NCBI RefSeq assembly: GCF_000632225.1
Contig: NZ_JFYV01000025.1
Coordinates: forward strand, 1-43,884
DNA from: Sphingomonas sp. RIT328
Lineage (GTDB): Bacteria; Pseudomonadota; Alphaproteobacteria; Sphingomonadales; Sphingomonadaceae
Direction of reading: 5' to 3'
Length of the DNA: 43,884 nucleotides
Shown piece by piece: positions 23,314 to 32,870 of the stretch. A model generated the notes under the pieces. That model saw nothing but the letters and a program-made list of their open reading frames with translations, was not told the DNA's origin and ran no database searches. Position 1 is the first letter of the stretch, and the number at the start of each line of letters is the position of its first letter. Made by a program: the position numbers and the translations under genes.

Positions 23314-24699
23314 GTGACGACAAGCGAGACGTGGAGCGACGAAGTGCAGGGCGATCATGTCGCGATCGTCGGCGGCGGATTTTCGGGCAGCCTGCTCGCG
23401 ATCAACCTGATGCGGCACGACGGGCCGCGCGCGACGCTGATCGAGCGCCGCCCGACCCAGATGGCGCGCGGCGTCGCCTATAGCGCCGCGCATCAGGATC
23501 ACCTGCTCAATGTCCGCGCCGGCAATATGAGCGCGCTCCCCGACGATCCGGACCATTTCGTCCGCTGGCTGGAGGGCAAGGCGCTCGGCGATGCGCGCAC
23601 CTTCGTGTCGCGGCGCATCTACGGCGCCTATCTGCGCGAGATGCTCGATGCCGCGGTCGCCGCGCATCCGCAGCGGCTGACGCTGATCGAGGGGGAAGCC
23701 GTCGGACTGGCGCGGGACGATGGCGGCGTGACGGTGCGCCTCGACGACGGCCGCGATGTCGCCGCCGATGTCGCGGTGCTGGCGATCGGCAATCTGCCGC
23801 CGCATACGCCGCCCGGGCTCGATCCCGCCGCACTGCCGCCGGGCTGCTACCGCGCCGACCCCTGGGCCGGCAATATCAGCGAGGGGCTGGCGGCGGAGGA
23901 CAGCGTGCTGCTGATCGGCACCGGGCTGACCGCGATCGATGCGGCGTTGTTGCTCGATGCGGCCGGCTTCACCGGGCAGATCGTCGCCATGTCGCGCCGC
24001 GGGCTGGTGCCGCGTGCGCATGCCGATACGCCGGCGCAACCGGGCCTGCGCGAACGCCCCGCGGGCGGCCTCGCGCAGCAGGTCGCGCAGCTCCGCACGC
24101 GCGCCGCCGCGATCGGCTGGCGCGCCGCGGTCGACGCGTTGCGACCGATGACGCAGATCATGTGGGGCGCGGCGGATGCGGCGACGCGCCGCCGCTTCCT
24201 GCGGCACCTCCGCCCCTATTGGGACGTGCATCGCCATCGCCTCGCCCCCTCGGTCGCCGCGAAGATCGCGGCTTTGCGCGACTCGGGACGGCTGCACTTC
24301 GTCGCCGGCAAATCGGTGGCAGCGGCGACCGACGGCGATCGCGCCCTCTTCCACTGGCGACCGCGCGGCAGCGACGCGGTGACGACGACGCGCGTCGCGC
24401 GGATCGTCAACTGCACCGGCCCCCAGGGCGATCTGCTTCGCTCGGACGAGCCGCTGCTGCGCGACCTGCTGCGCCAGCGGCTGATCCGGCCCGATCCACT
24501 GCGCATCGGCCTCGACGTCGATGCCCAGTCGCAGGTGATCGACGCCGACGGCCGGGCCGATCCGCGCTTGTTCTGCATCGGGCCGATGACCCGCGGTGGC
24601 CTGTGGGAGGTCGTCGCCGTCCCCGACATCCGTCAGCAGAACTGGACGCTGGCCCGCCGCCTCGCCCATGCGCAATGGGTCGGCGGCGAGGGCCTCTAA
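23314..24699 (+). CDS. FAD/NAD(P)-binding protein, pyridine nucleotide-disulfide type
   Basis: A 461-residue flavoprotein-like enzyme. The FAD-binding motif HVAIVGGGFSGSLLAINLMR is at about residues 14-33. The second nucleotide site DSVLLIGTGLTAIDAALLL is around residue 200, with AVLAIGN and RIVNCTGP as the characteristic loops and FCIGPMTRGG near the end. This matches the FAD-NAD(P)-binding (NAD_binding_9) group, whose substrates are mostly unknown. The GTG start at 23314 follows CAGGAG closely. It is divergent from the TetR gene and converges with the TonB receptor gene, 10 bases apart. Confidence 0.85.
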   Translation: MTTSETWSDEVQGDHVAIVGGGFSGSLLAINLMRHDGPRATLIERRPTQMARGVAYSAAHQDHLLNVRAGNMSALPDDPDHFVRWLEGKALGDARTFVSRRIYGAYLREMLDAAVAAHPQRLTLIEGEAVGLARDDGGVTVRLDDGRDVAADVAVLAIGNLPPHTPPGLDPAALPPGCYRADPWAGNISEGLAAEDSVLLIGTGLTAIDAALLLDAAGFTGQIVAMSRRGLVPRAHADTPAQPGLRERPAGGLAQQVAQLRTRAAAIGWRAAVDALRPMTQIMWGAADAATRRRFLRHLRPYWDVHRHRLAPSVAAKIAALRDSGRLHFVAGKSVAAATDGDRALFHWRPRGSDAVTTTRVARIVNCTGPQGDLLRSDEPLLRDLLRQRLIRPDPLRIGLDVDAQSQVIDADGRADPRLFCIGPMTRGGLWEVVAVPDIRQQNWTLARRLAHAQWVGGEGL

Positions 24700-24709
24700 C
24701 CCGCGCGCC

Positions 24710-27196
24710 TCACCAGTTGAGGCCGACGCGGGCGTAGAGATAGCGGCCGTTGAAGCCGAACGGCGAATAGGACGGGAAGCCGAGCACGCCGGTCGTGTTG
24801 TTCGCCGCGATCGTCCGGTCGGGATAGACGTCGAACAGGTTGCTGACGCCGAGCCCGATCTGCGCGCCCTTGGGAGCGGCATAGCGCAGCTCGAGGTCGG
24901 TGATCGCATGCTTGCCGGTGTGGACGTCGGCGGTGCCGCTGGCGAGCGTGCCGGGCTGGTTGACGTCGCCGTAATAGGTCACGCGGGCGAGCGCGCCGAG
25001 CCGGTCGAGCGACCAGTCGATCTGCCCCGTCACCTTCTCGCCCGGCGTCCCCTGTTCGAGGGTCAGGATGCGGCTGCGCGCGAACAGGGTCGGTGCCGGA
25101 TCGAGCGTCGCGGTCGAGGTCGGCACGCGGGTGACGTCGATCGTGTTGACGTTGCCGGCGAGCGTGAAGTCGAAGGCGCCGGCGCCGTCGGTGGCGAGCC
25201 GGTAATGCGCGACCGCGTCGATGCCCTGCGTGGTCGAGGCGAGGCCGTTGAGGAAGAAGCGCGCTGCCGAGACGTTGTACGGTGCAAGCAGTGCCGCGAC
25301 CTGGGTGCTGGCGGTCGCCTGGATATTCTCCGACAGGCCGATCTGGTCACGGATCTTGATGAGATAGCCGTCGACCGTCAGGTCGAAGCCGCCTGCGCGG
25401 ATCACCGTGCCGACCGAGAAGTTGGTCGACTTCTCCGGCTGCAGCGGCAGGCCGCCGAGGGCGCTGCCGACGGAACTGACCGAGGGGAAGGTGCCGGTGA
25501 GGATCGGCACGCCGTTGGTCACCACCGACGCGGTCTGGGTGAAATATTGCTGCTGGAGCGACGGCGCGCGGAAGCCGGTCGAGGCGGTGCCGCGCAGCGC
25601 GAACCAGCGCGTCAGGTCATAGCGGAGCGAGGCCTTGCCGTTCACCGTCGAACCGAAGTCCGAATAATCCTCGAACCGACCGGCGAGGCCGACCAGCAGC
25701 TTGTCGGTGACCTGCGCTTCGAGGTCGAGATAGGCGCTGCCGTTGCGGCGGCTGCGCTTGGTCTCGTTGTCCGGCGAGAAGCCGCCGAAGCCCTGCGCGC
25801 CGGGCGCCGCCGACGCCAGAGCACCGGTGACGGTGCCCGCCGCCGGATAGCCGTAGGACGCAAGCTCGCCGGCGACGATCCGATAGCCCTCGCGCCGTCC
25901 TTCGAGCCCGAAGGCGACGTTCAGCGACTGGAAGACGTCGAACTGGCGGCTGACGTCGAGCCCGGCGACATATTGGTCGTAGATCGTCGCGCCGTCGTAG
26001 AAGGCGCGCGGCGTTGCCGAGCCATAGGCATAATTGGCGGAGTTGAGCGTGCGATAGTCGATCTTGTTGCGGCCGTAGCTCAGCGACAGGTCGACCGTGA
26101 AACCGGACACGTCACCCTTCAGCCCGACCGCCGAGTTGATGTCGCGCGACTTCGTGTTGATGATCGGCAGGAAGCCGTCGGCATAGCCGGCAAGCGCGAG
26201 CTGGGCGCGGGTGGCGGCGGCGGCGGCCGTCTGCGCCGCGGGGCTGATGCGCGGGAAGGCGGCGCTGCGGCTGTCGCGATCCTGATAGCCGCCGAACGCA
26301 TAGAGTTTGAGATTGTCGGTGAGCGAGGTGCCGGCATTGACGAAGCCGGTATATTGCTCGACCTCGGGATCGCCATAGCGGCCGGTCACGCGATTGGGCG
26401 CGACGCGCAGGTCGATATCGGCGCGGTTGGTCGGCTGGCGCTTGGTATATTCGCCCGACACGGTGATGAAGCCGTCGTCGCCGAAGCCGATCCCCTGCCA
26501 GCCGCTCGCGGTGACGGCATGTTCGCCCTTCACGTTACGCCGGTTGTTGGCGGTGTCGATCTGCGTGTCGTAGAAGCCGTAGGTGACCGACGCGCCGCCG
26601 CCGCTGCGTGCCTCGCGCAGGCGCAGGTTGACGACGCCGGCGATCGCATCAGAGCCGTATTGCGCCGAGGCGCCGTCGCGCAGCACCTCGATCCGGTCGA
26701 GCGCGGCGGTCGGCACCGTGTTGAGATCGACCGCCGCCGAACCGCGGCCGATGCTGCCGTTGGTGTTGACCAGCGATGAGGCATGGCCGCGGATGCCGTT
26801 GATCAGCACCAGCGTCTGGTCGGGCGACAGGCCGCGCAGCGTCGCCGGGCGGATCGCGTCGGTGCCGTCGGTCGCCGACGGCCGCGGGAAATCGATCGAC
26901 GGCGCGACGGCGGCGAGCGCGCTGGCGAGTTCGGTCGTGCCCTGCCGCTGCAGCGTCGCGCCACTCAGCACGTCGACCGGCGCGGCGCTGTCGAGGCGGC
27001 TGCGGCCGGCGGTGCGCGTACCGGTGACGACGATATCGTCGCTTTCGTTCGGCTGAGCCGCGGCATCGGCGACCGGCGCGGCCTGCGCGGCCTGATCGAT
27101 CGCGGGCGGCTGCTCCTGACCGGCCGGCGCCGGCGCAGCCTGGGCGGCGAGCGCGGCGGAGCTTGCCGCGAGCAATAGTTCGCTGATGATCGTCAC
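24710..27196 (-). CDS. TonB-dependent outer-membrane receptor
   Basis: An 828-residue receptor. A signal peptide ends near AQAAPAPA, and a TonB-box-like DDIVVTGTR is at about residue 55. The plug domain has TLRGLSPDQTLVLINGIRG, DLNTVPTAALDRIEVLRDGASAQYGSDAIAGVVN and neighbouring segments. A 22-strand barrel follows with LGVSNLFDVYPDR, ending in the terminal aromatic YARVGLNW. It takes up an unknown substrate (siderophore, vitamin or oligosaccharide) using the TonB/ExbBD system. The GTG at 27196 has AGGGG at proper distance; a TTG at 27202 is the alternative. It is divergent from the alginate-export-like porin gene. Confidence 0.93.
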   Translation of the reverse strand: MTIISELLLAASSAALAAQAAPAPAGQEQPPAIDQAAQAAPVADAAAQPNESDDIVVTGTRTAGRSRLDSAAPVDVLSGATLQRQGTTELASALAAVAPSIDFPRPSATDGTDAIRPATLRGLSPDQTLVLINGIRGHASSLVNTNGSIGRGSAAVDLNTVPTAALDRIEVLRDGASAQYGSDAIAGVVNLRLREARSGGGASVTYGFYDTQIDTANNRRNVKGEHAVTASGWQGIGFGDDGFITVSGEYTKRQPTNRADIDLRVAPNRVTGRYGDPEVEQYTGFVNAGTSLTDNLKLYAFGGYQDRDSRSAAFPRISPAAQTAAAAATRAQLALAGYADGFLPIINTKSRDINSAVGLKGDVSGFTVDLSLSYGRNKIDYRTLNSANYAYGSATPRAFYDGATIYDQYVAGLDVSRQFDVFQSLNVAFGLEGRREGYRIVAGELASYGYPAAGTVTGALASAAPGAQGFGGFSPDNETKRSRRNGSAYLDLEAQVTDKLLVGLAGRFEDYSDFGSTVNGKASLRYDLTRWFALRGTASTGFRAPSLQQQYFTQTASVVTNGVPILTGTFPSVSSVGSALGGLPLQPEKSTNFSVGTVIRAGGFDLTVDGYLIKIRDQIGLSENIQATASTQVAALLAPYNVSAARFFLNGLASTTQGIDAVAHYRLATDGAGAFDFTLAGNVNTIDVTRVPTSTATLDPAPTLFARSRILTLEQGTPGEKVTGQIDWSLDRLGALARVTYYGDVNQPGTLASGTADVHTGKHAITDLELRYAAPKGAQIGLGVSNLFDVYPDRTIAANNTTGVLGFPSYSPFGFNGRYLYARVGLNW

Positions 27197-27414
27197 AAAC
27201 AACCCCTTGGACTGGTGCGCTATTACGCGTGCAGCGCAGCATAGACCGGTCGGGCTGAGTTTGCGGGCGAAGAAAATCTATATCGCGGCGGAGCCCGTGC
27301 CGCGGCGCCCATCGCGATCGCCGCCCGGGCCATCTTTTGTAACATCGCCGCTCTGGCCGCGCACGCCCTCGCGACGCTAGGGGCGGCGGACGAGCAGATA
27401 GGGGAACTAAGGCG

Positions 27415-28635
27415 TTGAGACGCATCACTTTAACCTGCGCGCTGCCGGTGCTGGCGGGGATCGCGATGCCGGCGGCGGCACAGACGCTGACGCCGCTGGT
27501 CGAGGCGCGGCTGCGCGAAGAGCATGTCGTGCAGGACGGCCTGCCCGACAGCTCCGATGCGGTGACCGCGCGGATCCGCGCCGGCGTGCAGGCGAAGCGC
27601 GGCGCCTGGACCGCGCTGGCCGAGGCGCAGGGCAATCTCGCGATCGTCGGCGATTATTATGACGGGCTGCACGGATCGGCGACGCAGCGTCCGCAGATCG
27701 GCGATCCGCAGAACATCGCGCTCTACCGCGCCCAGTTGCAATATCGCAGCGATCCGTTGACCGTGACCGCGGGACGCCAGCGGTTGCAGATCGATGACGA
27801 GCGTTTCGTCGGTGCCGCCGGCTTCCGCAACAACGGCCAGACGTTCGACGCCGTGCGCGCCGAGCTCAGACCGCTGCGCGGCGTCAAGGCGGATCTGACC
27901 TATGCGTGGAGCGTCCGCACGATCTGGGGGATCGACGGGGTCGGTGCGCGGCAGCAGGCGGTCGCCGGCGACAACGTCTTCGCGACGTTGGGCGTCGCGA
28001 CGCCGGTCGGCACGCTGACCGGCTTCGGCTATCTCGTCGATCAGGACGAGCGGCTTGTTCAGGGCTATCGCCTGTCGAGCCAGACCTATGGCGCGCGCCT
28101 CGTCGGCTCGCGCCGCATCGGCGGCACGACGCTCGCCTGGAGCGCCAGCCACGCGCGGCAATCCGGCTATCACCGCAACCCCAACGCCTATGCCGCCGAT
28201 TACTGGCTCGCCGACGTCGCGCTCGATCTCGCCGGGCCGAAACTCGGCGGCGGCTACGAAGTGCTCGGCGCCGGACGCGGACGCAGCCGCGGCGCGACGC
28301 TGGCGAGCTTCCAGACGCCGGTCGCCTCGGTATTCAAGTTCCAGGGCTGGGCGGACAAGTTCACCACCACCCCGGCCGACGGAGTCCGCGACGCTTATGG
28401 CAGCGCCGGCTGGAGCTGGCCCCGGCTGGCCGGCCTGCGCGCGGTCAGCGTGCAGGCGATCTACCACCGTTTCGACAGCGACCGGCTGAGCCGCCATTAC
28501 GGCAATGAGATCGACCTGCTCGCCCAGGCGACGATCGGCCATACCGTCGCCGGCCTGCGCTATGCCGACTATCGCGCCGACCGTTTCGCTGTCGATACGC
28601 GCAAGCTATGGCTCCAGCTCGACTGGACGCTATAG
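27415..28635 (+). CDS. Alginate-export-like outer-membrane barrel protein
   Basis: A 406-residue protein with a signal peptide ending PAAAQ, followed by LTPLVEARLREEHV and repeated amphipathic strands. TAGRQRLQIDDERFVGAAGFRNNGQTFDAVRAEL at about residues 119-152 is the pattern of the AlgE/alginate_exp family. The C-terminal aromatic-rich LQLDWTL suits outer-membrane insertion. It is likely a porin; the substrate is not evident. The TTG start at 27415 has AAGG nearby and gives the right signal peptide length. It is divergent from the TonB receptor across about 218 bases. Confidence 0.8.
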   Translation: MRRITLTCALPVLAGIAMPAAAQTLTPLVEARLREEHVVQDGLPDSSDAVTARIRAGVQAKRGAWTALAEAQGNLAIVGDYYDGLHGSATQRPQIGDPQNIALYRAQLQYRSDPLTVTAGRQRLQIDDERFVGAAGFRNNGQTFDAVRAELRPLRGVKADLTYAWSVRTIWGIDGVGARQQAVAGDNVFATLGVATPVGTLTGFGYLVDQDERLVQGYRLSSQTYGARLVGSRRIGGTTLAWSASHARQSGYHRNPNAYAADYWLADVALDLAGPKLGGGYEVLGAGRGRSRGATLASFQTPVASVFKFQGWADKFTTTPADGVRDAYGSAGWSWPRLAGLRAVSVQAIYHRFDSDRLSRHYGNEIDLLAQATIGHTVAGLRYADYRADRFAVDTRKLWLQLDWTL

Positions 28636-28660
28636 GCGTCGGCCCCGGAGGGAGCGGCGC

Positions 28661-29290
28661 ATGACCTTGCATCATTGGTGGCTGTTCGTCGGCGCGGTGT
28701 TCCTGCTGTGCGGGACGCCGGGCCCGAACATGCTGCATATCCTGTCGCGCAGCGTCGAGCTCGGCGCCCGGCGCAGCGTCGCGGCGATGGCGGGGTGCCT
28801 GACCGCCCTCGTGCTGGTGCTCGCCGCCTCCGCCGCGGGCCTCACCACGCTGCTGCTGGCGGTGCCCGGCGCGTTCACGCTGCTGCGCTATGCGGGCGTC
28901 GCCTATCTGCTCTACCTCGGCTGGCGGGCGTGGCGGGCGGAGGTCGCACCGATCGACGTCGGCGCGGCGCCCTTGCCGCGCACCGTCTCGCTCGCCGCGC
29001 TGTTCCGCGGCGGCTTTGCGATCGGCATCAGCAACCCCAAGCTGATCCTGTTCGCCGCGGCCTTCCTGCCGCAGTTCGTCACCCGCGTCGCGCCGCAGGC
29101 GCCGCAGTTCGCGATCCTCGTCGTCACCTTCGCCGCGCTCGAATGCTTCTGGTACGGCGTCTATGCGCTCGGCGGGCGCTCGCTCGCCGCGCATCTCGCC
29201 GCGCCGCGGGTCAAGCGGGCGTTCAATCGCGTCACCGCGGTGATCTTCGTCGGCTTCGGCCTCGCGCTGCTCCGCTCGCATCCGGCGTGA
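28661..29290 (+). CDS. LysE/RhtB-family amino-acid exporter
   Basis: A 209-residue inner-membrane protein of the LysE superfamily, with the N-terminal CGTPGPNMLHIL motif, about six hydrophobic segments, the GISNPKLILFAAAFLPQFV motif after residue 120 and a C-terminal helix (VIFVGFGLALL). Members export amino acids such as threonine, homoserine or leucine. GGAGGGAG precedes the ATG at 28661. It lies 25 bases after the porin gene and 52 bases before the glutathione transferase gene. Confidence 0.92.
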   Translation: MTLHHWWLFVGAVFLLCGTPGPNMLHILSRSVELGARRSVAAMAGCLTALVLVLAASAAGLTTLLLAVPGAFTLLRYAGVAYLLYLGWRAWRAEVAPIDVGAAPLPRTVSLAALFRGGFAIGISNPKLILFAAAFLPQFVTRVAPQAPQFAILVVTFAALECFWYGVYALGGRSLAAHLAAPRVKRAFNRVTAVIFVGFGLALLRSHPA

Positions 29291-29342
29291 CGCTTTGCGA
29301 ACCGCTCCACCGCTTCCTATCAAGGGAGCAAAGGAGATCACG

Positions 29343-30212
29343 ATGAGCGACGACGCATCCGCCAATCAGCCCGCCGGCTATGTCCCGCCCCAAGTGTGGA
29401 CGTGGGAGCCCGGCAACGGCGGCCAATTCGCCAGCATCAACCGCCCGATATCCGGCGCGACGCACGAGCGCGAGCTGCCGGTCGGCAAGCATCCGCTCCA
29501 GCTCTATTCGCTAGCGACGCCGAACGGCCAGAAGGTGACGATCCTGCTCGAAGAGCTGCTCGCCGCCGGCCACAGCGGCGCCGAATATGACGCCTGGCTG
29601 ATCGAGATCGCCAAGGGCGACCAGTTCGGCAGCGGCTTCGTCGCGCTCAATCCCAATTCGAAGATCCCGGCGCTGCTCGATCGCTCGGTCGATCCGGCGA
29701 TCCCGCTGTTCGAGAGCGGCTCGATCCTCTTCTACCTCGCCGAGAAGTTCGATGCCTTCCTGCCGCGCGACGCACAGGCGCGGGCGCAGACGATGAACTG
29801 GCTGATGTGGCAGATGGGATCGGCTCCGTTCCTCGGCGGCGGCTTCGGCCATTTCTATGCCTATGCGCCGTTCCGCATCCAATATGCGATCGACCGCTAT
29901 GCGATGGAGACCAAGCGCCAGCTCCACGTGCTCGACACGCAACTCGCCGAGCGGCGCTACATGGTCGGCGACACCTATACGATCGCCGACATGGCGATCT
30001 TCCCCTGGTACGGCGGCCTGTTCGACGACATCTATTCGGCGCGCACCTTCCTGTCGCTCGACGATTACCCCAACCTGCGCCGCTGGCATGCGGAGCTCAG
30101 CGCGCGCGAGGCGGTGCGGCGCGGACGGATCGTCAACAAGGTGAACGGCGATCCCGCCGCCACCTTGCGCGAACGGCATGACGCGAGCGACTTCGATGCG
30201 ATCCGTTATTGA
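29343..30212 (+). CDS. YghU-like (nu-class) glutathione transferase / disulfide reductase
   Basis: A 289-residue GST with the N-terminal extension typical of YghU (VWTWEPGNGGQFASINRPISGATHERELPVGKHPLQLYS). A thioredoxin-like domain (TPNGQKVTILLEELLAAG; NPNSKIPALLDRS; ESGSILFYLAEKF) and an all-helical C-terminal domain with YTIADMAIFPWYG follow. E. coli YghU is 288 residues and has disulfide-bond reductase activity with glutathione, so length and sequence both fit. AAGGAG lies 7 bases before the ATG. It has its own terminator. Confidence 0.93.
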   Translation: MSDDASANQPAGYVPPQVWTWEPGNGGQFASINRPISGATHERELPVGKHPLQLYSLATPNGQKVTILLEELLAAGHSGAEYDAWLIEIAKGDQFGSGFVALNPNSKIPALLDRSVDPAIPLFESGSILFYLAEKFDAFLPRDAQARAQTMNWLMWQMGSAPFLGGGFGHFYAYAPFRIQYAIDRYAMETKRQLHVLDTQLAERRYMVGDTYTIADMAIFPWYGGLFDDIYSARTFLSLDDYPNLRRWHAELSAREAVRRGRIVNKVNGDPAATLRERHDASDFDAIRY

Positions 30213-30221
30213 ACGGTGACC

Positions 30222-30259
30222 GGCGGCGCGGGTGAAGATCCTGCGCCGCCCGACTTTTT
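30222..30259 (+). terminator. Rho-independent terminator after the GST gene
   Basis: GGCGGCGCGGG (30222-30232) pairs with CCTGCGCCGCC (30240-30250) with one G-T wobble over a 7-base loop. CGAC and five T residues follow. It ends the LysE/GST transcript before the next TonB receptor. Confidence 0.9.
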
Positions 30260-30356
30260 CCGCGTGATTGCGCGGAAATGTCACAAACAATGACCAAAGA
30301 GCCCCTGCACGCCGCAACGGCGGCACCGATCAGACGATCATCATCAATGGGGCCTT

Positions 30357-32870
30357 ATGTTGACATCCGCTCTCGCCGCCGGCTCGGCGCTCGCATCGCT
30401 GTCGGTCGCGCTCGCCGCGCCTGCCACCGCGCAGACCAGCGCACCCGCCGACACCGCCGCCGCACCGGCCGAGCAGAGCGGCGCGACCACGCCCGAGCCT
30501 GCGGATCGCGACATCATCGTCACAGGATCGACGCGCGCGCAGCGCCGCTTCGATGCCTCCTATGCGATCAACACGGTGACGCAGACCGATATCGAGAAGA
30601 TCGCGCCGGTCAATTTCGCCGACCTGATCGGCCAGCTTCCCGGTTTCCAGACCGAGATCACCGGCGGCGAGGTGCAGAACATCTACCGCATCCGCGGCCT
30701 GCCAAATGACGGCGGCTTCGTCAGCTTCCAGCAGGACGGCCTGCCGCTGTTCCACGAGAATGACGGCGTCTTCTTCCGCGGCGACGCCATCCTCAAGCCC
30801 GATCTGATGACCGAGCGGGTCGAGGTGGTGCGCGGCGGCCCGGCGCCGGTCTATGCCAGCTATTCGGGTGCGATCGTCAACGCGATCGAGGTGACCGGGC
30901 GCGACACGGTGCGCGGCAAGGCGCAGCTGACGCTCGGCGACACCGGCCTCTATCGTGGCGACGTCGTCCAGTCCGGCCCGCTCGGCAACGATACCTATTA
31001 CGCGCTCGGCGGCTTCGTCCGCTATCACGACGGCTATCGCGACAATGGCTTCCCCAATGACAAGGGCGGCCAGTTCCGCGCCAACATCAAGCACGACCTC
31101 GCCAACGGCTCGCTGCGGCTGAGCGTCAACTACGTCAACGATCACAACGTCTTCTATCTGCCGATCCCGACCGCCGATCCGCGCAACCCGGCGGTGTCGC
31201 TGGATCGCTACATCGATTATTTCAGCGGCACGCTCAATTCGCCGGCGCTGCGCAACGTCGATCTGCGCTATCGCAACGGCGCCGGCGTCGTGCAGAACGA
31301 GGCGAGCGACCTCGGCGACGGCCGGCATATGCGGATGGTCAACATCGGCACGCAATATGATGCCGAATTCGACGGCTGGCTGGTTTCCGCCAAGGCGGGC
31401 TTCACCATGGGGCGGCTCGACTTCACCGCTTTCTATTCGACCACCAATCCGGCCGATGCGACCGCCTTCCCGAGCAGCTATGTGAGCAAGGCCGCCGCGG
31501 CCTTCGGCCCGGTCGCCTCGTTCGGCTATGTCCTCGCCGGCACCAACACCATCTACGATCCCGCCGCCGCCTCCGGTCTCGTCATGCAGGGCCAGTATCG
31601 CGACGTGCGCTCGCGCTTCTATTCGAACCAGGCCAATCTGTCGGTCGCCAAGAAGTTCGACACGCCGATCGGCAGCCACGACCTCAAGCTCGGCGTCTAT
31701 GGCAGCCTGTACGGTGAGGACAGCCGCACGATCTATCAGAACTATCTGATTGAGGTGGCGAGCCGCCCGCGCCTGCTCGATCTCGTCGCCTATAATGCCG
31801 CCGGCGCGCGGATCGGCCGCGTCACCGACAATGGTGCGCTCAACTATGCCGCGACGCTGACCCAGGGCGACTCGGACGCCAAGATGGCGGCGGTGTTCGC
31901 CAACGACACGTGGGAGATCATCCCCGGCCTGCGCATCGACGCGGGCATCCGCTACGAAGGCTATAGCTACAAGGGCTATGCGCTGCTCACCGGCGCGGCC
32001 AATCTCGGCGACCCGACGACGCTCGCCGATGATTCGACGCGCGCCTTCACCGGCGGCATCCTCAACCAGCGGCTGCGCACGCATGCGACCAACTGGACGG
32101 TCGGCGCCAATTACGACTTCAACCGCCATATCGGCATCTATGGCCGCGCCGCACACCTCGAAACGCCGCCGAGCGTGCAGACGGTGATGAGCATCAACCC
32201 GACGATCATCACCACAATCGCCAACCAATATGAGGCGGGGCTCAAGCTCGCCGCCGGCCGGTCCTACCTTTACGTCACCGGCTTCTATACCAATTTCGAT
32301 CCGCTCAATGCCTCGTTCCTCGCCTTCGACCCGACGACCGGACGCAACGACGTCAACGTGCCGTTCATCGGCAAGGCGAAGGTCAAGGGCGTCGAGTTCG
32401 ACGGTGCGCTGGCGGTGACCAAATGGTTCATGCTCAACGGCGCGCTCACCGTCAGCGATCCGACCTATCGCAACTTCCAGAACGCCAACGGCGCCGACCC
32501 CGCCCTCGCCGAGGGCAAGCAGATCATCCGCCAGCCCAAGATCTACGGCAACATCCGCCCGAGCTTCGACTTCGATCTTGGGGACAATGCGATCTCGCTC
32601 TACGGCCGCTACACCTATATGGGGAAGCGCTATGTCGACTTCTACAATCGCACGGCGCTGCCCGCTTATGGCACGACCGGCGCGGGTGTGACCGTGCGGC
32701 ACGGCAGCTGGCAGTTGCAGGTGGTCGGCGACAATCTGTTCAACGCGCATGGCCTGACCGAGGGCAATACGCGCACCGATCAGGTCAGCGGCCAGGGCAG
32801 CCCCGAAGCCATTTATGGCCGGCCGATCTTCGGCCGCAACGTCCGCCTCGTCGTCGGTCGGTCGTGGTGA
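30357..32870 (+). CDS. TonB-dependent outer-membrane receptor
   Basis: An 837-residue receptor with a signal peptide ending ATAQT and a TonB-box-like RDIIVTGST at about residues 51-59. The plug domain has DLIGQLPGFQTEITGGEVQNIYRIRGL and TERVEVVRGGPAPVYASYSGAIVNAIE. A large barrel ends in FGRNVRLVVGRSW. It is not closely similar to the other TonB receptor in this window. Its stop overlaps the start of the DUF218 gene (GTGA), and a P1-nuclease/phospholipase-C-fold gene follows. The three genes look like one operon, so the substrate could be a nucleic-acid or phospholipid breakdown product; that is inference. Confidence 0.92.
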   Translation: MLTSALAAGSALASLSVALAAPATAQTSAPADTAAAPAEQSGATTPEPADRDIIVTGSTRAQRRFDASYAINTVTQTDIEKIAPVNFADLIGQLPGFQTEITGGEVQNIYRIRGLPNDGGFVSFQQDGLPLFHENDGVFFRGDAILKPDLMTERVEVVRGGPAPVYASYSGAIVNAIEVTGRDTVRGKAQLTLGDTGLYRGDVVQSGPLGNDTYYALGGFVRYHDGYRDNGFPNDKGGQFRANIKHDLANGSLRLSVNYVNDHNVFYLPIPTADPRNPAVSLDRYIDYFSGTLNSPALRNVDLRYRNGAGVVQNEASDLGDGRHMRMVNIGTQYDAEFDGWLVSAKAGFTMGRLDFTAFYSTTNPADATAFPSSYVSKAAAAFGPVASFGYVLAGTNTIYDPAAASGLVMQGQYRDVRSRFYSNQANLSVAKKFDTPIGSHDLKLGVYGSLYGEDSRTIYQNYLIEVASRPRLLDLVAYNAAGARIGRVTDNGALNYAATLTQGDSDAKMAAVFANDTWEIIPGLRIDAGIRYEGYSYKGYALLTGAANLGDPTTLADDSTRAFTGGILNQRLRTHATNWTVGANYDFNRHIGIYGRAAHLETPPSVQTVMSINPTIITTIANQYEAGLKLAAGRSYLYVTGFYTNFDPLNASFLAFDPTTGRNDVNVPFIGKAKVKGVEFDGALAVTKWFMLNGALTVSDPTYRNFQNANGADPALAEGKQIIRQPKIYGNIRPSFDFDLGDNAISLYGRYTYMGKRYVDFYNRTALPAYGTTGAGVTVRHGSWQLQVVGDNLFNAHGLTEGNTRTDQVSGQGSPEAIYGRPIFGRNVRLVVGRSW

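Noticed and set aside
27197..27414. Cobalamin or other riboswitch ahead of a TonB receptor
   Set aside because: I found no conserved B12-box-like sequence or matching stem arrangement in the leader on either strand.
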